Assembly: GCF_900187425.1 (NCBI RefSeq)
Contig: NZ_FYDJ01000005.1
Span: 186,001-250,000, forward strand
Direction of reading: 5' to 3'
DNA from: Pseudomonas sp. Irchel s3h14
GTDB lineage: Bacteria > Pseudomonadota > Gammaproteobacteria > Pseudomonadales > Pseudomonadaceae
Length of the DNA: 64,000 bases
In this document: piece after piece, positions 56,006 through 64,000 of the stretch
Position numbering within the stretch: the first letter of the stretch is position 1
How the letters are laid out: each line of letters begins with the position of its first letter
The notes under the pieces: model-generated
The model's input: the letters and a program-made list of their open reading frames with translations, nothing else
Told to the model about the DNA's origin: nothing
Database searches by the model: none
Program-made: the position numbers and the translations under genes

Positions 56006-56695
56006 TCAAAAATCGTCTTCGACCTGGCCGTCTTTGACTTTGAATTCGCGGTTCTGCAAGTACGCATTGCGGATGAAGATGTACTTGTCGCCGGTGATCA
56101 GCTTCTCACTCGACAGCAGATTGGCGCGGGTGTCGATGATGTTCAGGCCGAAGATCGAGTTACGCACAGGCACGTCGTGGATGTACGGGTACGGGCCGGT
56201 GTAGCCGTCGACATACTTGGACGGCGCGTCACGCAAGGTGCTTGGGCCCAGAAGCGGCAGCATCACGTACGGGCCGCTGCCTACGCCCCAGTAGCCGAGG
56301 GTCTGGCCGAAGTCTTCGTCATTGCGTTGCAGGCCCATCTTGGTGCCCACATCGAAGAAGCCCAGCAGGCCGAAGGTGGTGTTGAAGATCAAGCGTGCGG
56401 TGTCGACGCCAGCGGCGGCCGGTTTGGCCTGCAAGATATCGTTGGCAAGGTTGGTGACATCACCGACGTTGCGGAACATGTTGTGGATGCCGTCTTCAAG
56501 GAATTGCGGCGTCACGAACTGATAGCCCTGGGCCAAAGGCTTTAGCGCATAGGTGTCGAGCACATCGTTGAACTTGTAGATCGGGCGGTTGATGCTTTCC
56601 CAAGGGTCGTCTTCCGAGGCTGCCTGGGCAACGAACGGAACCAGCAATACACTGGCAAACACACAAAACTGAGCTAGATGATTGCTCCAGCGCAT
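56006..56695 (-). CDS. mlaA: Phospholipid-binding outer-membrane protein MlaA (VacJ)
   Basis: A 229-residue MlaA/VacJ family protein of the retrograde phospholipid transport system keeping the outer membrane asymmetric. Signal peptide to AQA; then DPWESINRPIYKFNDVLDTYALKPLAQGYQFVTP, NTTFGLLGFFDVGTKMGL, DFGQTLGYWGVGSGPYVMLPLLGPSTLRDA. The signal region has no lipobox cysteine at the cleavage site, so it may not be a lipoprotein here. Its order beside rssB matches PA2800. Confidence 0.93.
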   Translation of the reverse strand: MRWSNHLAQFCVFASVLLVPFVAQAASEDDPWESINRPIYKFNDVLDTYALKPLAQGYQFVTPQFLEDGIHNMFRNVGDVTNLANDILQAKPAAAGVDTARLIFNTTFGLLGFFDVGTKMGLQRNDEDFGQTLGYWGVGSGPYVMLPLLGPSTLRDAPSKYVDGYTGPYPYIHDVPVRNSIFGLNIIDTRANLLSSEKLITGDKYIFIRNAYLQNREFKVKDGQVEDDF

Positions 56696-56895
56696 AGAAA
56701 AACTCCTTGGATTGTACTGGCGCGGGCGCTTGGCCCAAGCGTTAAGCGGGCTAGTATAAGACGGAAAAGCCGCTTAAGGCAGCACCGTGCGAGGCAGCCT
56801 ACGGATCATTCGTGATGATTGTGAGCGATTCACATCAGTGTCACTCAACTGTCACCGTCGCCCCCTAGCCTTGAGGCTATTTCAGGGACGTTGAT

Positions 56896-57516
56896 ATGCC
56901 GCACGCCGAAACCTTGCCCCACATTGCGCCCAGCCTGACCGCTGTCCTGTTCGGCCTCAGTGGTTGCCTGGTGGATTTCGGTGCCCGCACACGCGCACAC
57001 GGCATCCCCTCTGCCATACACGCCGAGGCCACGCCCGGCGCGCTGGATAGCCTGCGCAGCTTGCAGCATCAGCAGATTCCCTGTGCCTGGCTCGATGAAC
57101 TCCCCCCTGCCCTCAGCCATTCCCTGGCGGCTGCCTTGCCTTCATGGATCAAACCCTCGCAACACCCCGAAACAAACAATCCATGGCCGGCACCGCATGC
57201 CTGCTGGCAAGCCTTGATGACGTTGAATGTCGAACGGCTGGAGGGTTGCGTGCTGGTCAGCGGCGAACCGCGATTGCTGCAAGCGGGGCTCAATGCCGGA
57301 TTGTGGACGATTGGGCTGGCGTCCTGCGGCTCACTCTGCGGCCTGGCGCCCAACGAATGGCAGGCGCTGACTCAGCAGGAACGGGAATTCAAACGCGGCA
57401 AGGCAACGGTGCAACTGTTCGGCCTGGGTGTGCATTCGGTGATCGATCACCTCGGTGAACTCGACACCTGCCTGGCCGACATCAGCCTGCGCCGGCTCAA
57501 GGGCGAAAAGCCCTGA
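56896..57516 (+). CDS. Degenerate HAD-like (phosphonatase-related) protein
   Basis: A 206-residue protein related to phosphonoacetaldehyde hydrolases of the HAD superfamily. Motif I reads AVLFGLSGCLVDFG, where active relatives have D-x-(A/D)-G-T-(T/L)-VD; the nucleophile Asp is Gly. The acid/base Asp is Ser. Later GCVLVSGEPRLLQAGLNAGLWTIGL keeps the HAD motif-III-like layout. Likely non-catalytic, with unknown role. The gap 56696-56895 holds the divergent promoters. Confidence 0.75.
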   Translation: MPHAETLPHIAPSLTAVLFGLSGCLVDFGARTRAHGIPSAIHAEATPGALDSLRSLQHQQIPCAWLDELPPALSHSLAAALPSWIKPSQHPETNNPWPAPHACWQALMTLNVERLEGCVLVSGEPRLLQAGLNAGLWTIGLASCGSLCGLAPNEWQALTQQEREFKRGKATVQLFGLGVHSVIDHLGELDTCLADISLRRLKGEKP

Positions 57517-57626
57517 TCGAGATCATGCAGGTTGCGCGCGAGTGGATTAATCTAAAGGTCAAGCCATAGACCTTTGGCGTGCTGCTGCGGTCTATGCCAG
57601 TGCCTATCGATAAAAGGAAGAACGCC

Positions 57627-57890
57627 ATGCCTGCCCGCGAACTGCAACAACAGCTCAATACTCTGCGCGAGCAATTGGAACAGAATCCACCGCTGACCGA
57701 AGCCGAGCGCGAAGACCTGCGCGCGCTGATGCAACAGATCGAACTGGAACTGGAGCTCGAAACCAAAACCCAGGACTCCAGCCTCGCCGACAATGTGAAC
57801 CTGGCCGTTGAACGCTTCGAAATCGAACACCCGACCCTTGCCGGCACCTTGCGCAACATCGTGCAAGCCCTGGCGAATATGGGGATCTGA
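57627..57890 (+). CDS. DUF4404 family protein
   Basis: An 87-residue DUF4404 protein from ATG 57627: ELQQQLNTLREQLEQNPPLTEAEREDLRALMQQIELELELE, then NLAVERFEIEHPTLAGTLRNIVQALANMGI. It is a helical hairpin type of protein common in Pseudomonas, function unknown. It ends at a terminator 10 bases downstream. Confidence 0.9.
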   Translation: MPARELQQQLNTLREQLEQNPPLTEAEREDLRALMQQIELELELETKTQDSSLADNVNLAVERFEIEHPTLAGTLRNIVQALANMGI

Positions 57891-57899
57891 CCCCCAGAT

Positions 57900-57936
57900 G
57901 CAAAAAAGCCCCGCTAGTGATAGCGGGGCTTTTTAT
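57900..57936 (+). terminator. Intrinsic terminator after the DUF4404 gene
   Basis: AAAAAAGCCCCGCTA pairs with TAGCGGGGCTTTTT around GTGA; T-run on both strands. Confidence 0.93.
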
Positions 57937-57962
57937 TGTCTGCGACTTGCAATGCAATCCCT

Positions 57963-58071
57963 TGTGGGAGCGGGCTTGCTCGCGAATGCGGAGTGTCAGT
58001 CACCATTTATGTTGAATGTGCTGACTTCTTCGCGAGCAAGTCGGATCGCCGCACCGCCGCTCCCACATTAG
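57963..58071. repeat. Pair of REP elements (BIME)
   Basis: GTGGGAGCGGGCTTGCTCGC (57963) is the standard Pseudomonas REP. An inverted partner (TTCGCGAGCAAGTCGGATCG, ending GCTCCCAC) lies at about 58028-58069. Typical intergenic BIME next to queF. Confidence 0.92.
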
Positions 58072-58075
58072 ATCT

Positions 58076-58906
58076 TCATTGACGGACCAGACGGTGGTTT
58101 GGCAGTTGAACGGTTTCGGTGCTGCGATACGGGTTGATGTCCAAGCCACCGCGCCGCACATACCGCGCATACACCGTCAATTTCTCCGGTTTCAACAACC
58201 GTTGCAGGTCGAGAAAGATCCGCTCCACGCACTGTTCATGAAAGTCCGAGTGCTGACGGAAGCTCACGATGTATTCCAGCAAACTCGCGTGATCCAGCGC
58301 CGCGCCACGGTATTCCACCGCTACGCTACCCCAGTCCGGCTGACTGGTGACCGGGCAGTTGGATTTGAGCAAATGGCTGTGCACGCTCTCCTCCACGATG
58401 CGCGATTCATCGCAACGCAGCAGTTCCGGACGCGGATGCTCATAGTTGCTGACGCTGATGTCCAGATCATCAATACACACGCCCGGCAACGCCACGACGC
58501 CTTCGGCTTCGACGTCCTTCAGGCTACGAATCCGCACGCCGACCGGTTTACCGGCAGCGGCCGACAGGTCTTTCGCCAATGTCGATTCAAGGCTCGCGGT
58601 GTCGGCAAATGGAGTCTGGTTCAGGGAGTTGAGGTACAGCTTGAACGACTTCGATTCGATGATATTCGGCGAATCCGCCGGGATAGTGAATTCGCCAATC
58701 GCCACCACTGGCTTGCCGGACGGCAACAGCCACGACAGCTCGAAGCAGTTCCAGAAATCCACGCCCTTGTACGGCAGGGTTTCAGCCGTCAGGCCCAGCT
58801 CGGCCCATTTCGCGGTGCGCGGGATCGGGAACAGCAGAGACGGCGTGTAAGTGGCGATGTATTCGCTGGATTTGCCCAGCGGCGAGTGTTCGGCTGCGGG
58901 ATGCAT
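58076..58906 (-). CDS. queF: NADPH-dependent 7-cyano-7-deazaguanine reductase
   Basis: A 276-residue QueF of the long (E. coli) type, reducing preQ0 to preQ1 in queuosine biosynthesis. Evidence: [11 protein letters not shown] (84-94) substrate motif in the N-terminal half, catalytic Cys184 and Asp191 in [15 protein letters not shown], and [16 protein letters not shown] near the end. Same order as PA2806 and the following cupredoxin in P. aeruginosa. Confidence 0.97.
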   Translation of the reverse strand: MHPAAEHSPLGKSSEYIATYTPSLLFPIPRTAKWAELGLTAETLPYKGVDFWNCFELSWLLPSGKPVVAIGEFTIPADSPNIIESKSFKLYLNSLNQTPFADTASLESTLAKDLSAAAGKPVGVRIRSLKDVEAEGVVALPGVCIDDLDISVSNYEHPRPELLRCDESRIVEESVHSHLLKSNCPVTSQPDWGSVAVEYRGAALDHASLLEYIVSFRQHSDFHEQCVERIFLDLQRLLKPEKLTVYARYVRRGGLDINPYRSTETVQLPNHRLVRQ

Positions 58907-58967
58907 GGCGGAAACCTGACTGAAGAATCAGCGGATTCTACCAGCCTTTGCTCCCGCCTTTGAGTGC

Positions 58968-59489
58968 TTACTGACTGACAGTCATCTTGCCGACCATGCC
59001 GGCCTGGTAATGACCGGGGATGTTGCAGGCAAATTCCAGGTTGGTGGCCTTGGTGAAGGTCCAGGTCAGCTCGGCGGTTTTGCCCGGCTCGACGAGCACG
59101 CTGTTGGGGTCGTCGTGTTTCATTCCATGCCCCATACCGGCCATGGCGCCGTGGTCCATTTCCTTCATACCTGTAGGCATCAGCATGCCGCTCTGCTGCA
59201 TCTTCATCATTTCCTGCTGATGTTTGGCATGCATTGCCGCGTCACCGAGGTTGAATTCGTGCAACAACTGACCTTTATTCACCAACACAAAACGAACCGT
59301 CTCACCGGCCTTGATATCAATCGCCTTCGGCGTAAACGACATGTCGCCCATGACGAATTCAACGCTGCGAGTCGCCTTGGCCGCGGGGGCCGGCTGGCCG
59401 AAGTCGTAGGTATGCGCCGGAGAAGCCCACGCCGGCGAGCTCAACGCCAGCAAACACGCAACGCGCACCATTGATTTGCGCAAAAACAT
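58968..59489 (-). CDS. Periplasmic cupredoxin (copper resistance)
   Basis: A 173-residue protein with a signal peptide (VACLLALSSPAWA). The cupredoxin fold has FTPKAIDIKAGETVRFVLVNKGQLLHEFNLGD and the type-1 copper loop FACNIPGHYQAGM (Cys, His, Met), with His in LLHEF as the fourth ligand. The Met/His-rich insertion (HAKHQQEMMKMQQSGMLMPTGMKEMDHGAMAGMGHGMKHDD) would bind extra copper. Divergent from copRS; the Cop box between them implies CopR control. Confidence 0.92.
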   Translation of the reverse strand: MFLRKSMVRVACLLALSSPAWASPAHTYDFGQPAPAAKATRSVEFVMGDMSFTPKAIDIKAGETVRFVLVNKGQLLHEFNLGDAAMHAKHQQEMMKMQQSGMLMPTGMKEMDHGAMAGMGHGMKHDDPNSVLVEPGKTAELTWTFTKATNLEFACNIPGHYQAGMVGKMTVSQ

Positions 59490-59566
59490 AGTCGTACTCC
59501 AACAAGATAAGGTTCAGCCTGTGGAAAACTCTAAACTGCTGCGACTGCCCGTAACCTGACAGCCGG

Positions 59567-59581
59567 ATTACAACTTTGTCA
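59567..59581. promoter_or_regulatory. Cop box (CopR/CusR-type site)
   Basis: ATTACAACTTTGTCA, on the other strand TGACAAAGTTGTAAT, fits the TGACA-N4-TGTAAT arrangement of CopR/CusR sites. It lies between the divergent cupredoxin and copR genes and may serve both. Confidence 0.75.
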
Positions 59582-59644
59582 GGTTGACCTGTATTAACGC
59601 CGCCCACGGTATAAAGCGTTCGTTCCATTTACCTCGAGTCGCCC

Positions 59645-60325
59645 ATGAAACTGCTGATCGTCGAAGACCAACCGAAAACCGGCCACTACTTGCGCCAAGG
59701 CCTGACCGAAGCCGGTTTCAATACTGAACTGGTGGCGGACGGCAGCACCGGCCAGCAACTGGCGTTGACCGGCGATTACGCGCTGTTGATCCTTGATGTG
59801 ATGCTGCCCGGTCGCGATGGCTGGCAGATTCTGCAAGCGGTGCGCGGTGCCGGCCTCGACACGCCGGTACTGTTTCTGACAGCGCGCGACGCGGTGGAGG
59901 ACAGGGTCCACGGCCTCGAACTGGGCGCCGACGATTACCTGGTCAAACCGTTCGCCTTCTCCGAACTGCTGGCCCGGGTCCGCAGCCTGTTGCGCCGTGG
60001 CAACGCCACACCTCAGGAAACCAGCCTGCAACTGGCGGACTTGCGTCTGGACCTGATCCGCCGCCGGGTCGAACGCAGCGGTCAGCGCATCGACCTGACG
60101 GCCAAGGAATTCGCCCTGCTGGAAATGCTCCTGCGCAGGCAAGGCGAAGTCCTACCCAAGTCGTTGATCGCGTCCCAGGTCTGGGACATGAATTTCGACA
60201 GTGACACCAACGTCATCGAAGTGGCGATCCGTCGTTTGCGCCTGAAGATCGACGATGAATTCCCCAACAAGTTGATTCACACCGTGCGCGGCATGGGTTA
60301 CGTCCTTGAAGAGCGCCCCGCCTGA
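59645..60325 (+). CDS. copR: Copper-responsive response regulator CopR
   Basis: A 226-residue OmpR-family regulator. Receiver domain with Asp51 ([14 protein letters not shown]) and Lys in [15 protein letters not shown]; winged-helix output domain with [53 protein letters not shown], the heavy-metal subgroup signature. Its stop overlaps the copS start. It activates copper-resistance genes from Cop boxes. Confidence 0.95.
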   Translation: MKLLIVEDQPKTGHYLRQGLTEAGFNTELVADGSTGQQLALTGDYALLILDVMLPGRDGWQILQAVRGAGLDTPVLFLTARDAVEDRVHGLELGADDYLVKPFAFSELLARVRSLLRRGNATPQETSLQLADLRLDLIRRRVERSGQRIDLTAKEFALLEMLLRRQGEVLPKSLIASQVWDMNFDSDTNVIEVAIRRLRLKIDDEFPNKLIHTVRGMGYVLEERPA

Positions 60326-61671
60326 TGCGCCGACTTTCGTTAAGCAGTCGCCTGGCGCTGCTGTTTGCGGCGTGCACCGCCGTGGTGTCGCTGTTTGCCG
60401 GGGTGTTGTTCAGCCGGGCCAGTGAAGCGCATTTCGTTGAACTCGATCAGCAATTGCTGGACGGCAAGTTGATTGGGTTGCGTAGGGCACTTCATGACAT
60501 TCAGTCGAGTGAAAGCGAAGTCAAACTGGCCGATGAATTGAGCCGACAGGCTGATCTGTCGCTGCGGATCACTGGCAGCGACGGCAAGCACTGGTATGAC
60601 AGCTCGACGCACCTGCCCCAGGCATTGCCGACCCAACCGGGTTTGTCCACGGTGAGCAGCGAAGGGACCGACTACCGCGTCCTCAACGCTCCGTTGTACC
60701 TCGACAAACCTGACTCGCCGCAGTTGACCTTGCTGCTGGACATCACCCATCACCAGCACTTTCTGCAACGCATGCAGCACCTGATCTGGCTGACAGTCGG
60801 TTTGTCGGCGCTGGCCACCGCCCTGCTCGGCGCCTGGGCCGCACGCAGTGGGTTGCGGCCGTTACGGCGCATGAGTGCGGTTGCCAGCGGCGTTTCAGCG
60901 CAGTCGCTCAATGCACGCTTGCCCGAAGAAAACATGCCGCCAGAACTCGCGGAAATGGCCCACAACTTCAACGCCATGCTCGGACGCCTCGACGACTCTT
61001 TTCAGCGGCTCTCGGCCTTCTCCGCCGACATCGCCCATGAATTGCGCACGCCATTGTCGAACCTGCTGACTCACACCCAGGTCACCCTCACCCGCCCACG
61101 TCCCATCGAGGATTATCGCGAAGCACTGCATAGCAATCTCGAAGAGCTGCAATGGATGGCGCAACTGGTCAACGACATGTTGTACCTGGCCAAGGCTGAC
61201 CACGGGTTGTTGATGCCCAAGCGCGAACCGCTGGAGCTGGCGGAAGAAGCGGATCTGTTGCTGGAATTTTTTGCGCCGTTGGCGGAGGACGCTCAGGTCA
61301 GGTTGAGTCGTGAAGGCAGTGCGCGCCTGGAGGGCGATCGCAGCATGTTGCGTCGGGCGCTGTCCAATTTGCTGGACAATGCGCTGCGGTTTACACCGGT
61401 CGAAGGCGAGGTTCGGGTGCGGATTGTTGATCAGCCTAAGGGGTTGAGCCTGACCGTCGAGAACAGCGGCGATGGAATTGACGGGGCGTTGCTGCCGCGT
61501 TTATTTGATCGCTTCTACCGGGCTGATCCGGCGCGCCAGGAAGGCAGCAGTGAACATGCGGGACTGGGGTTGGCGATCACTCAGTCAATCATCCGCGCCC
61601 ATGGCGGGCAGATTCGTTGCGAATCGGATAACGGGTGGACCAGGTTTGTGATTGAGTTGCCGCGAACTTGA
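60325..61671 (+). CDS. copS: Heavy-metal sensor histidine kinase CopS
   Basis: A 448-residue kinase. Two membrane segments (LALLFAACTAVVSLFAGVLF and LTVGLSALATALLGAWAA) enclose a periplasmic sensor of about 130 residues. HAMP (RPLRRMSAVASGVSAQSLNARLP), His238 in ADIAHELRTPLSNL, and ATP-binding N/G boxes (LSNLLDNALRFTP, GDGIDGALLPRLFDRFYR, GLGLAITQSII) follow. It senses periplasmic copper and phosphorylates CopR. Confidence 0.95.
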   Translation: MRRLSLSSRLALLFAACTAVVSLFAGVLFSRASEAHFVELDQQLLDGKLIGLRRALHDIQSSESEVKLADELSRQADLSLRITGSDGKHWYDSSTHLPQALPTQPGLSTVSSEGTDYRVLNAPLYLDKPDSPQLTLLLDITHHQHFLQRMQHLIWLTVGLSALATALLGAWAARSGLRPLRRMSAVASGVSAQSLNARLPEENMPPELAEMAHNFNAMLGRLDDSFQRLSAFSADIAHELRTPLSNLLTHTQVTLTRPRPIEDYREALHSNLEELQWMAQLVNDMLYLAKADHGLLMPKREPLELAEEADLLLEFFAPLAEDAQVRLSREGSARLEGDRSMLRRALSNLLDNALRFTPVEGEVRVRIVDQPKGLSLTVENSGDGIDGALLPRLFDRFYRADPARQEGSSEHAGLGLAITQSIIRAHGGQIRCESDNGWTRFVIELPRT

Positions 61672-61780
61672 TCGTTCCCACGCTCTGCGTGGGAATGCAG
61701 CCCGGGACGCTCTGCGTCCCATCCAAAGCCGAACGCGGAGCGTCCGTTGAGGCATTCCCACGCAGAGCGTGGGAACGATC
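61670..61780. repeat. MITE-like element with 28-bp terminal inverted repeats
   Basis: The 28 bases at 61670-61697 (GATCGTTCCCACGCTCTGCG and so on) recur inverted at 61753-61780. Each arm is itself a small hairpin (TCCCACGCTCTGCGTGGGA). A related pair, GGGACGCTCTGCGTCCC, is in the centre. This is a known style of Pseudomonas intergenic repeat. It overlaps the copS stop codon. Confidence 0.88.
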
Positions 61781-61789
61781 ATGGGTGGC

Positions 61790-63034
61790 TTACGAATACC
61801 GCAACGCGGTAGCCGGCTCGACTTTCGCCGCACGCCATGCCGGGTAAACGGTGGCGAGGAAGCTCAGAATGAACCCGGCGGAGCAAATCAGCACCACATC
61901 CGCCCCCTGCAGTTCGGACGGCAAGTTGCTGACGAAGTACACGTCTGAACTGAAGATGTGCTGCCCGCTGACCCGCTCCATCCAGCCCACCAGTTCACTG
62001 ACGTTCAGCGCCGCAATCACGCCAAGCACACCACCAATCAACGTACCGACAACCCCGATCACGGTGCCCTGCACCATGAAGATCGCCATGATCTGCCGCG
62101 GCGTGGCGCCGATGGTGCGCAGGATCGCGATGTCCGCACCTTTGTCGTTCACCACCATGATCAGGGTTGCGATGATGTTGAACGCCGCCACGGCGACGAT
62201 CATCAACAACAGCAGACCGATCATGGTTTTTTCCATCTTCATCGCACTGAACAGACTGCCCTGTGTGTGAGTCCAGTCGTCAGCCTTGTAAGCGGTGCCC
62301 AGCCCGCCAGCAATATCGCTGGAAACCTTCGGCGCAGCGTACAAATCCTTTACCGCCAGGCGCACGCTCTGTACCTGATTCGGCGCCCAGTGCTGCATCT
62401 GCGCGGCATCGGCCACGTGGATCAGCGCCATGGAACCGTCCAGCTCGGCACCGACCTTGAACACGCCGACCACGTTCAACCGCTGCATGCGCGGGGTGAT
62501 GCCGCCCGGCGCAGTGCTGACTTCCGGCACGATCAGAGTGATCTTGTCGCCGACGTTCAAGCGGAAGCGACGTGCCGTGATCTCGCCGATCACCACACCA
62601 AACTCACCCGGCTTCAAGGCATCGAGACGGCCCTGAACAATGTGCTGGGCAACGATCGACACCTTGCCTTCCAGCGCCGGATCAACGCCACTGACCTGGA
62701 TCGGCTGCATCGTCCCCTTGTAGGACAGCATGCCTTCCATCTCGGTGAACGGCACGGCGGCTGTCACTTCAGGATTCTTCATGGCCGCAGCGGCGACGGG
62801 CTGCCAATCATCGATCGGATTGACGCCGACGATAGTCGCGTGAGGCACCATGCCGAGGATGCGCGAGCTCATTTCGCGCTGGAAGCCGTTCATGACCGAC
62901 AGCACCACGATCATCGCCAGCACGCCCAGGGCGAGGCCGATCATCGAGGTCATCGAGATGAAGGAAACAAAGCGATTGCGGCGCTTGGCGCGGGTATAGC
63001 GCGCGCCGATAAAGATCGATAACGGTCTGAACAT
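61790..63034 (-). CDS. lolE: Lipoprotein-releasing ABC transporter permease LolE
   Basis: A 414-residue LolC/E permease with the MacB-like topology: first membrane segment near residue 30 (MIGLALGVLAMIVVLSVMNGFQREMSSRILG), a periplasmic domain of about 220 residues, then three membrane segments at the C-terminus ending LATVYPAWRAAKVEPATALRYS. With LolD it extracts lipoproteins from the inner membrane for LolA. Last gene of the lol operon here. Confidence 0.93.
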   Translation of the reverse strand: MFRPLSIFIGARYTRAKRRNRFVSFISMTSMIGLALGVLAMIVVLSVMNGFQREMSSRILGMVPHATIVGVNPIDDWQPVAAAAMKNPEVTAAVPFTEMEGMLSYKGTMQPIQVSGVDPALEGKVSIVAQHIVQGRLDALKPGEFGVVIGEITARRFRLNVGDKITLIVPEVSTAPGGITPRMQRLNVVGVFKVGAELDGSMALIHVADAAQMQHWAPNQVQSVRLAVKDLYAAPKVSSDIAGGLGTAYKADDWTHTQGSLFSAMKMEKTMIGLLLLMIVAVAAFNIIATLIMVVNDKGADIAILRTIGATPRQIMAIFMVQGTVIGVVGTLIGGVLGVIAALNVSELVGWMERVSGQHIFSSDVYFVSNLPSELQGADVVLICSAGFILSFLATVYPAWRAAKVEPATALRYS

Positions 63035-63060
63035 TCGCTGGGCACCGTATAAAAATAAAA

Positions 63061-63090
63061 GACCCGACGTACTGTTCAGTACGTCGGGTT
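63061..63090 (-). terminator. Hairpin between lolD and lolE
   Basis: ACCCGACGTACTG (63062-63074) pairs with CAGTACGTCGGGT (63077-63089). On the minus strand CTTTTATTTTT follows, so it looks like an intrinsic terminator or attenuator inside the operon. Confidence 0.75.
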
Positions 63091-63098
63091 TCGGTCAA

Positions 63099-63782
63099 TC
63101 AGATGGGCGTCAGGTAACCTTCCTGCAGATGCAGGACGCGATCCATCTGGCGGGCCAGGTTCATGTCGTGAGTCACCACCAGGAACGCCGTGCGCATCGA
63201 GGTGCTGAGCTCCAGCATCAAATCCTGAATGCCCTGGGCGGTGTGGGAGTCGAGGTTGCCGGTCGGCTCGTCGAGCATCACCAGGCCTGGTTTGTTCACC
63301 AGGGCGCGGGCGATGGCCACGCGCTGACGTTCACCACCGGACAATTCGGCCGGTTTGTGTTCCAGGCGATGGCCCAGCCCTACCCGCTCCAGCAATGCCG
63401 TCGCCCGCTGACGCGCTTCCGGAATAGCCGTCTTACCGATCAGCAGCGGCATGCAGACGTTTTCCAGCGCGGTGAACTCCGGCAGCAAGTGGTGGAACTG
63501 GTAAACGAAACCCAGCGACCGATTGCGCAGCAAACCGCGAGCCTTTTCGTTCAGCGCCGACAGCTCTTCGCCGGCCAGCCAGACGCTGCCCTTGGTTGGT
63601 GTATCAAGGCCGCCCAGCAGGTTGAGCAAGGTACTTTTGCCCGAGCCCGACGTGCCGACAATCGCCACGCGCTCACCCGGATGCAGCTCCAGTTGCAGGC
63701 CAGCCAGAACCTCTACCGACTCCGGGCCTTCCTCGTAGGATTTGCCCAGGTCGCGGCAGCTCAAGATTGCTTTATCACTCAT
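63099..63782 (-). CDS. lolD: Lipoprotein-releasing ABC transporter ATPase LolD
   Basis: A 227-residue ABC ATPase: Walker [19 protein letters not shown]-loop [17 protein letters not shown], signature [15 protein letters not shown], Walker [14 protein letters not shown]-loop VVTHD. ATG 63782 gives the usual family length. ATG 63797, better placed behind a GGAGG, adds five residues and overlaps the lolC stop. It energises LolCE. Confidence 0.96.
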   Translation of the reverse strand: MSDKAILSCRDLGKSYEEGPESVEVLAGLQLELHPGERVAIVGTSGSGKSTLLNLLGGLDTPTKGSVWLAGEELSALNEKARGLLRNRSLGFVYQFHHLLPEFTALENVCMPLLIGKTAIPEARQRATALLERVGLGHRLEHKPAELSGGERQRVAIARALVNKPGLVMLDEPTGNLDSHTAQGIQDLMLELSTSMRTAFLVVTHDMNLARQMDRVLHLQEGYLTPI

Positions 63783-63789
63783 GCCCAAC

Positions 63790-64000
63790 TCACTCATAAC
63801 GTAGCGCCTCCGCAGGCTGGGTGCGCGCGGCACGCCAGGCTGGATACAGGGTGGCGAGGAAACTCAGGACCAACGCGGCGGCGCAGACCATCAACACATC
63901 CTGGCTCTGCACTTGCGACGGCAGGTAATCGATGAAGTACACGTCGGCGTTGAGGAATTTGTGCCCGATCAGACCTTCGAGGGCCGAGATCGCGGCGCTG
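63790..64000 (-). CDS. lolC: Lipoprotein-releasing permease LolC, C-terminal part
   Basis: About 70 codons of the 3' end of a LolC/E permease, cut by the window end. It reads ...[30 protein letters not shown] and stop, closely parallel to the LolE C-terminus. It overlaps the possible lolD start at 63797. Together with lolD and lolE it makes the LolCDE complex. Confidence 0.92.
   Translation of the reverse strand, partial: SAAISALEGLIGHKFLNADVYFIDYLPSQVQSQDVLMVCAAALVLSFLATLYPAWRAARTQPAEALRYE

Noticed and set aside
55929..56204. 91-codon plus-strand frame between rssB and mlaA
   Set aside because: It runs through the terminator hairpin and then antisense to mlaA; not credible as a gene.
57963..58071. 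Possible small RNA gene downstream of the DUF4404 gene
   Set aside because: The sequence is a standard Pseudomonas REP pair and needs no separate explanation.

Overview
The window is a piece of a Pseudomonas chromosome, most likely from the P. fluorescens group. The right-hand 13 kb has the conserved Pseudomonas order dusA, tal, a STAS protein, an RssB-like regulator, mlaA, queF, a cupredoxin and copRS, followed by lolC-lolD-lolE. REP elements of the usual Pseudomonas type lie between the genes. The left-hand 50.7 kb is prophage.

Positions 1-24999 are the right part of a Mu-like transposable prophage, cut by the window start. Its late operon runs leftward: endolysin, holin candidates, nested Rz/Rz1, terminase, portal, gpF, gpG, protease, lambda-type D and E capsid proteins, sheath and tube. 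Its early operon runs rightward: Ner-like regulator, transposase with a D,D(35)E triad, MuB-like ATPase, DUF3164, DUF2786, GemA and Mor. Opposed early and late arms are the BcepMu layout rather than the Mu layout. Between them a leftward lysogeny operon carries the repressor and three accessory genes: two membrane proteins sharing an N-terminal motif and one exported protein. A HEPN/RES-type gene sits in opposite orientation inside the late operon.

Positions 25000 to about 50750 are a second prophage with a lambda-like head module (Nu1, A, W, B, C, D, E), a P2-like baseplate (V, W, J, I) and a tail fibre. Its leftward lytic operon starts at a Cro-like gene and passes through CII, a TraR/DksA zinc finger, a prim-pol/helicase with an adjacent iteron field, a late regulator, a holin and then the structural genes. 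CI (43179) and a rightward accessory operon (43982-47685: dNMP kinase, two PrtN-family activators, DUF2303 and others) run the other way. An AT-rich OLD-type ATPase/TOPRIM gene and a tyrosine integrase abut dusA, a known integration target. The Mu-like phage appears to have transposed into this prophage's tail-fibre gene, truncating it at its collar domain. This makes a prophage nested inside a prophage; the missing sheath, tube and tape-measure genes of the outer phage should lie left of the window.

Positions 50676-64000 are chromosomal: dusA, an AbrB-type antitoxin, a HigBA-type toxin-antitoxin pair, tal, the STAS/RssB pair, mlaA, a degenerate HAD-like protein, a DUF4404 protein, queF, a cupredoxin, copRS with a Cop box, and the lol operon.

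The best leads for something undescribed are four. They are the repressor-linked membrane-protein trio (14613-16730), the HEPN/RES cargo gene (5745-7019), a family of stem-loops with a conserved CCTCTCACC loop in front of genes of both divergent arms of the outer prophage, and the iteron fields near its replication and packaging genes.
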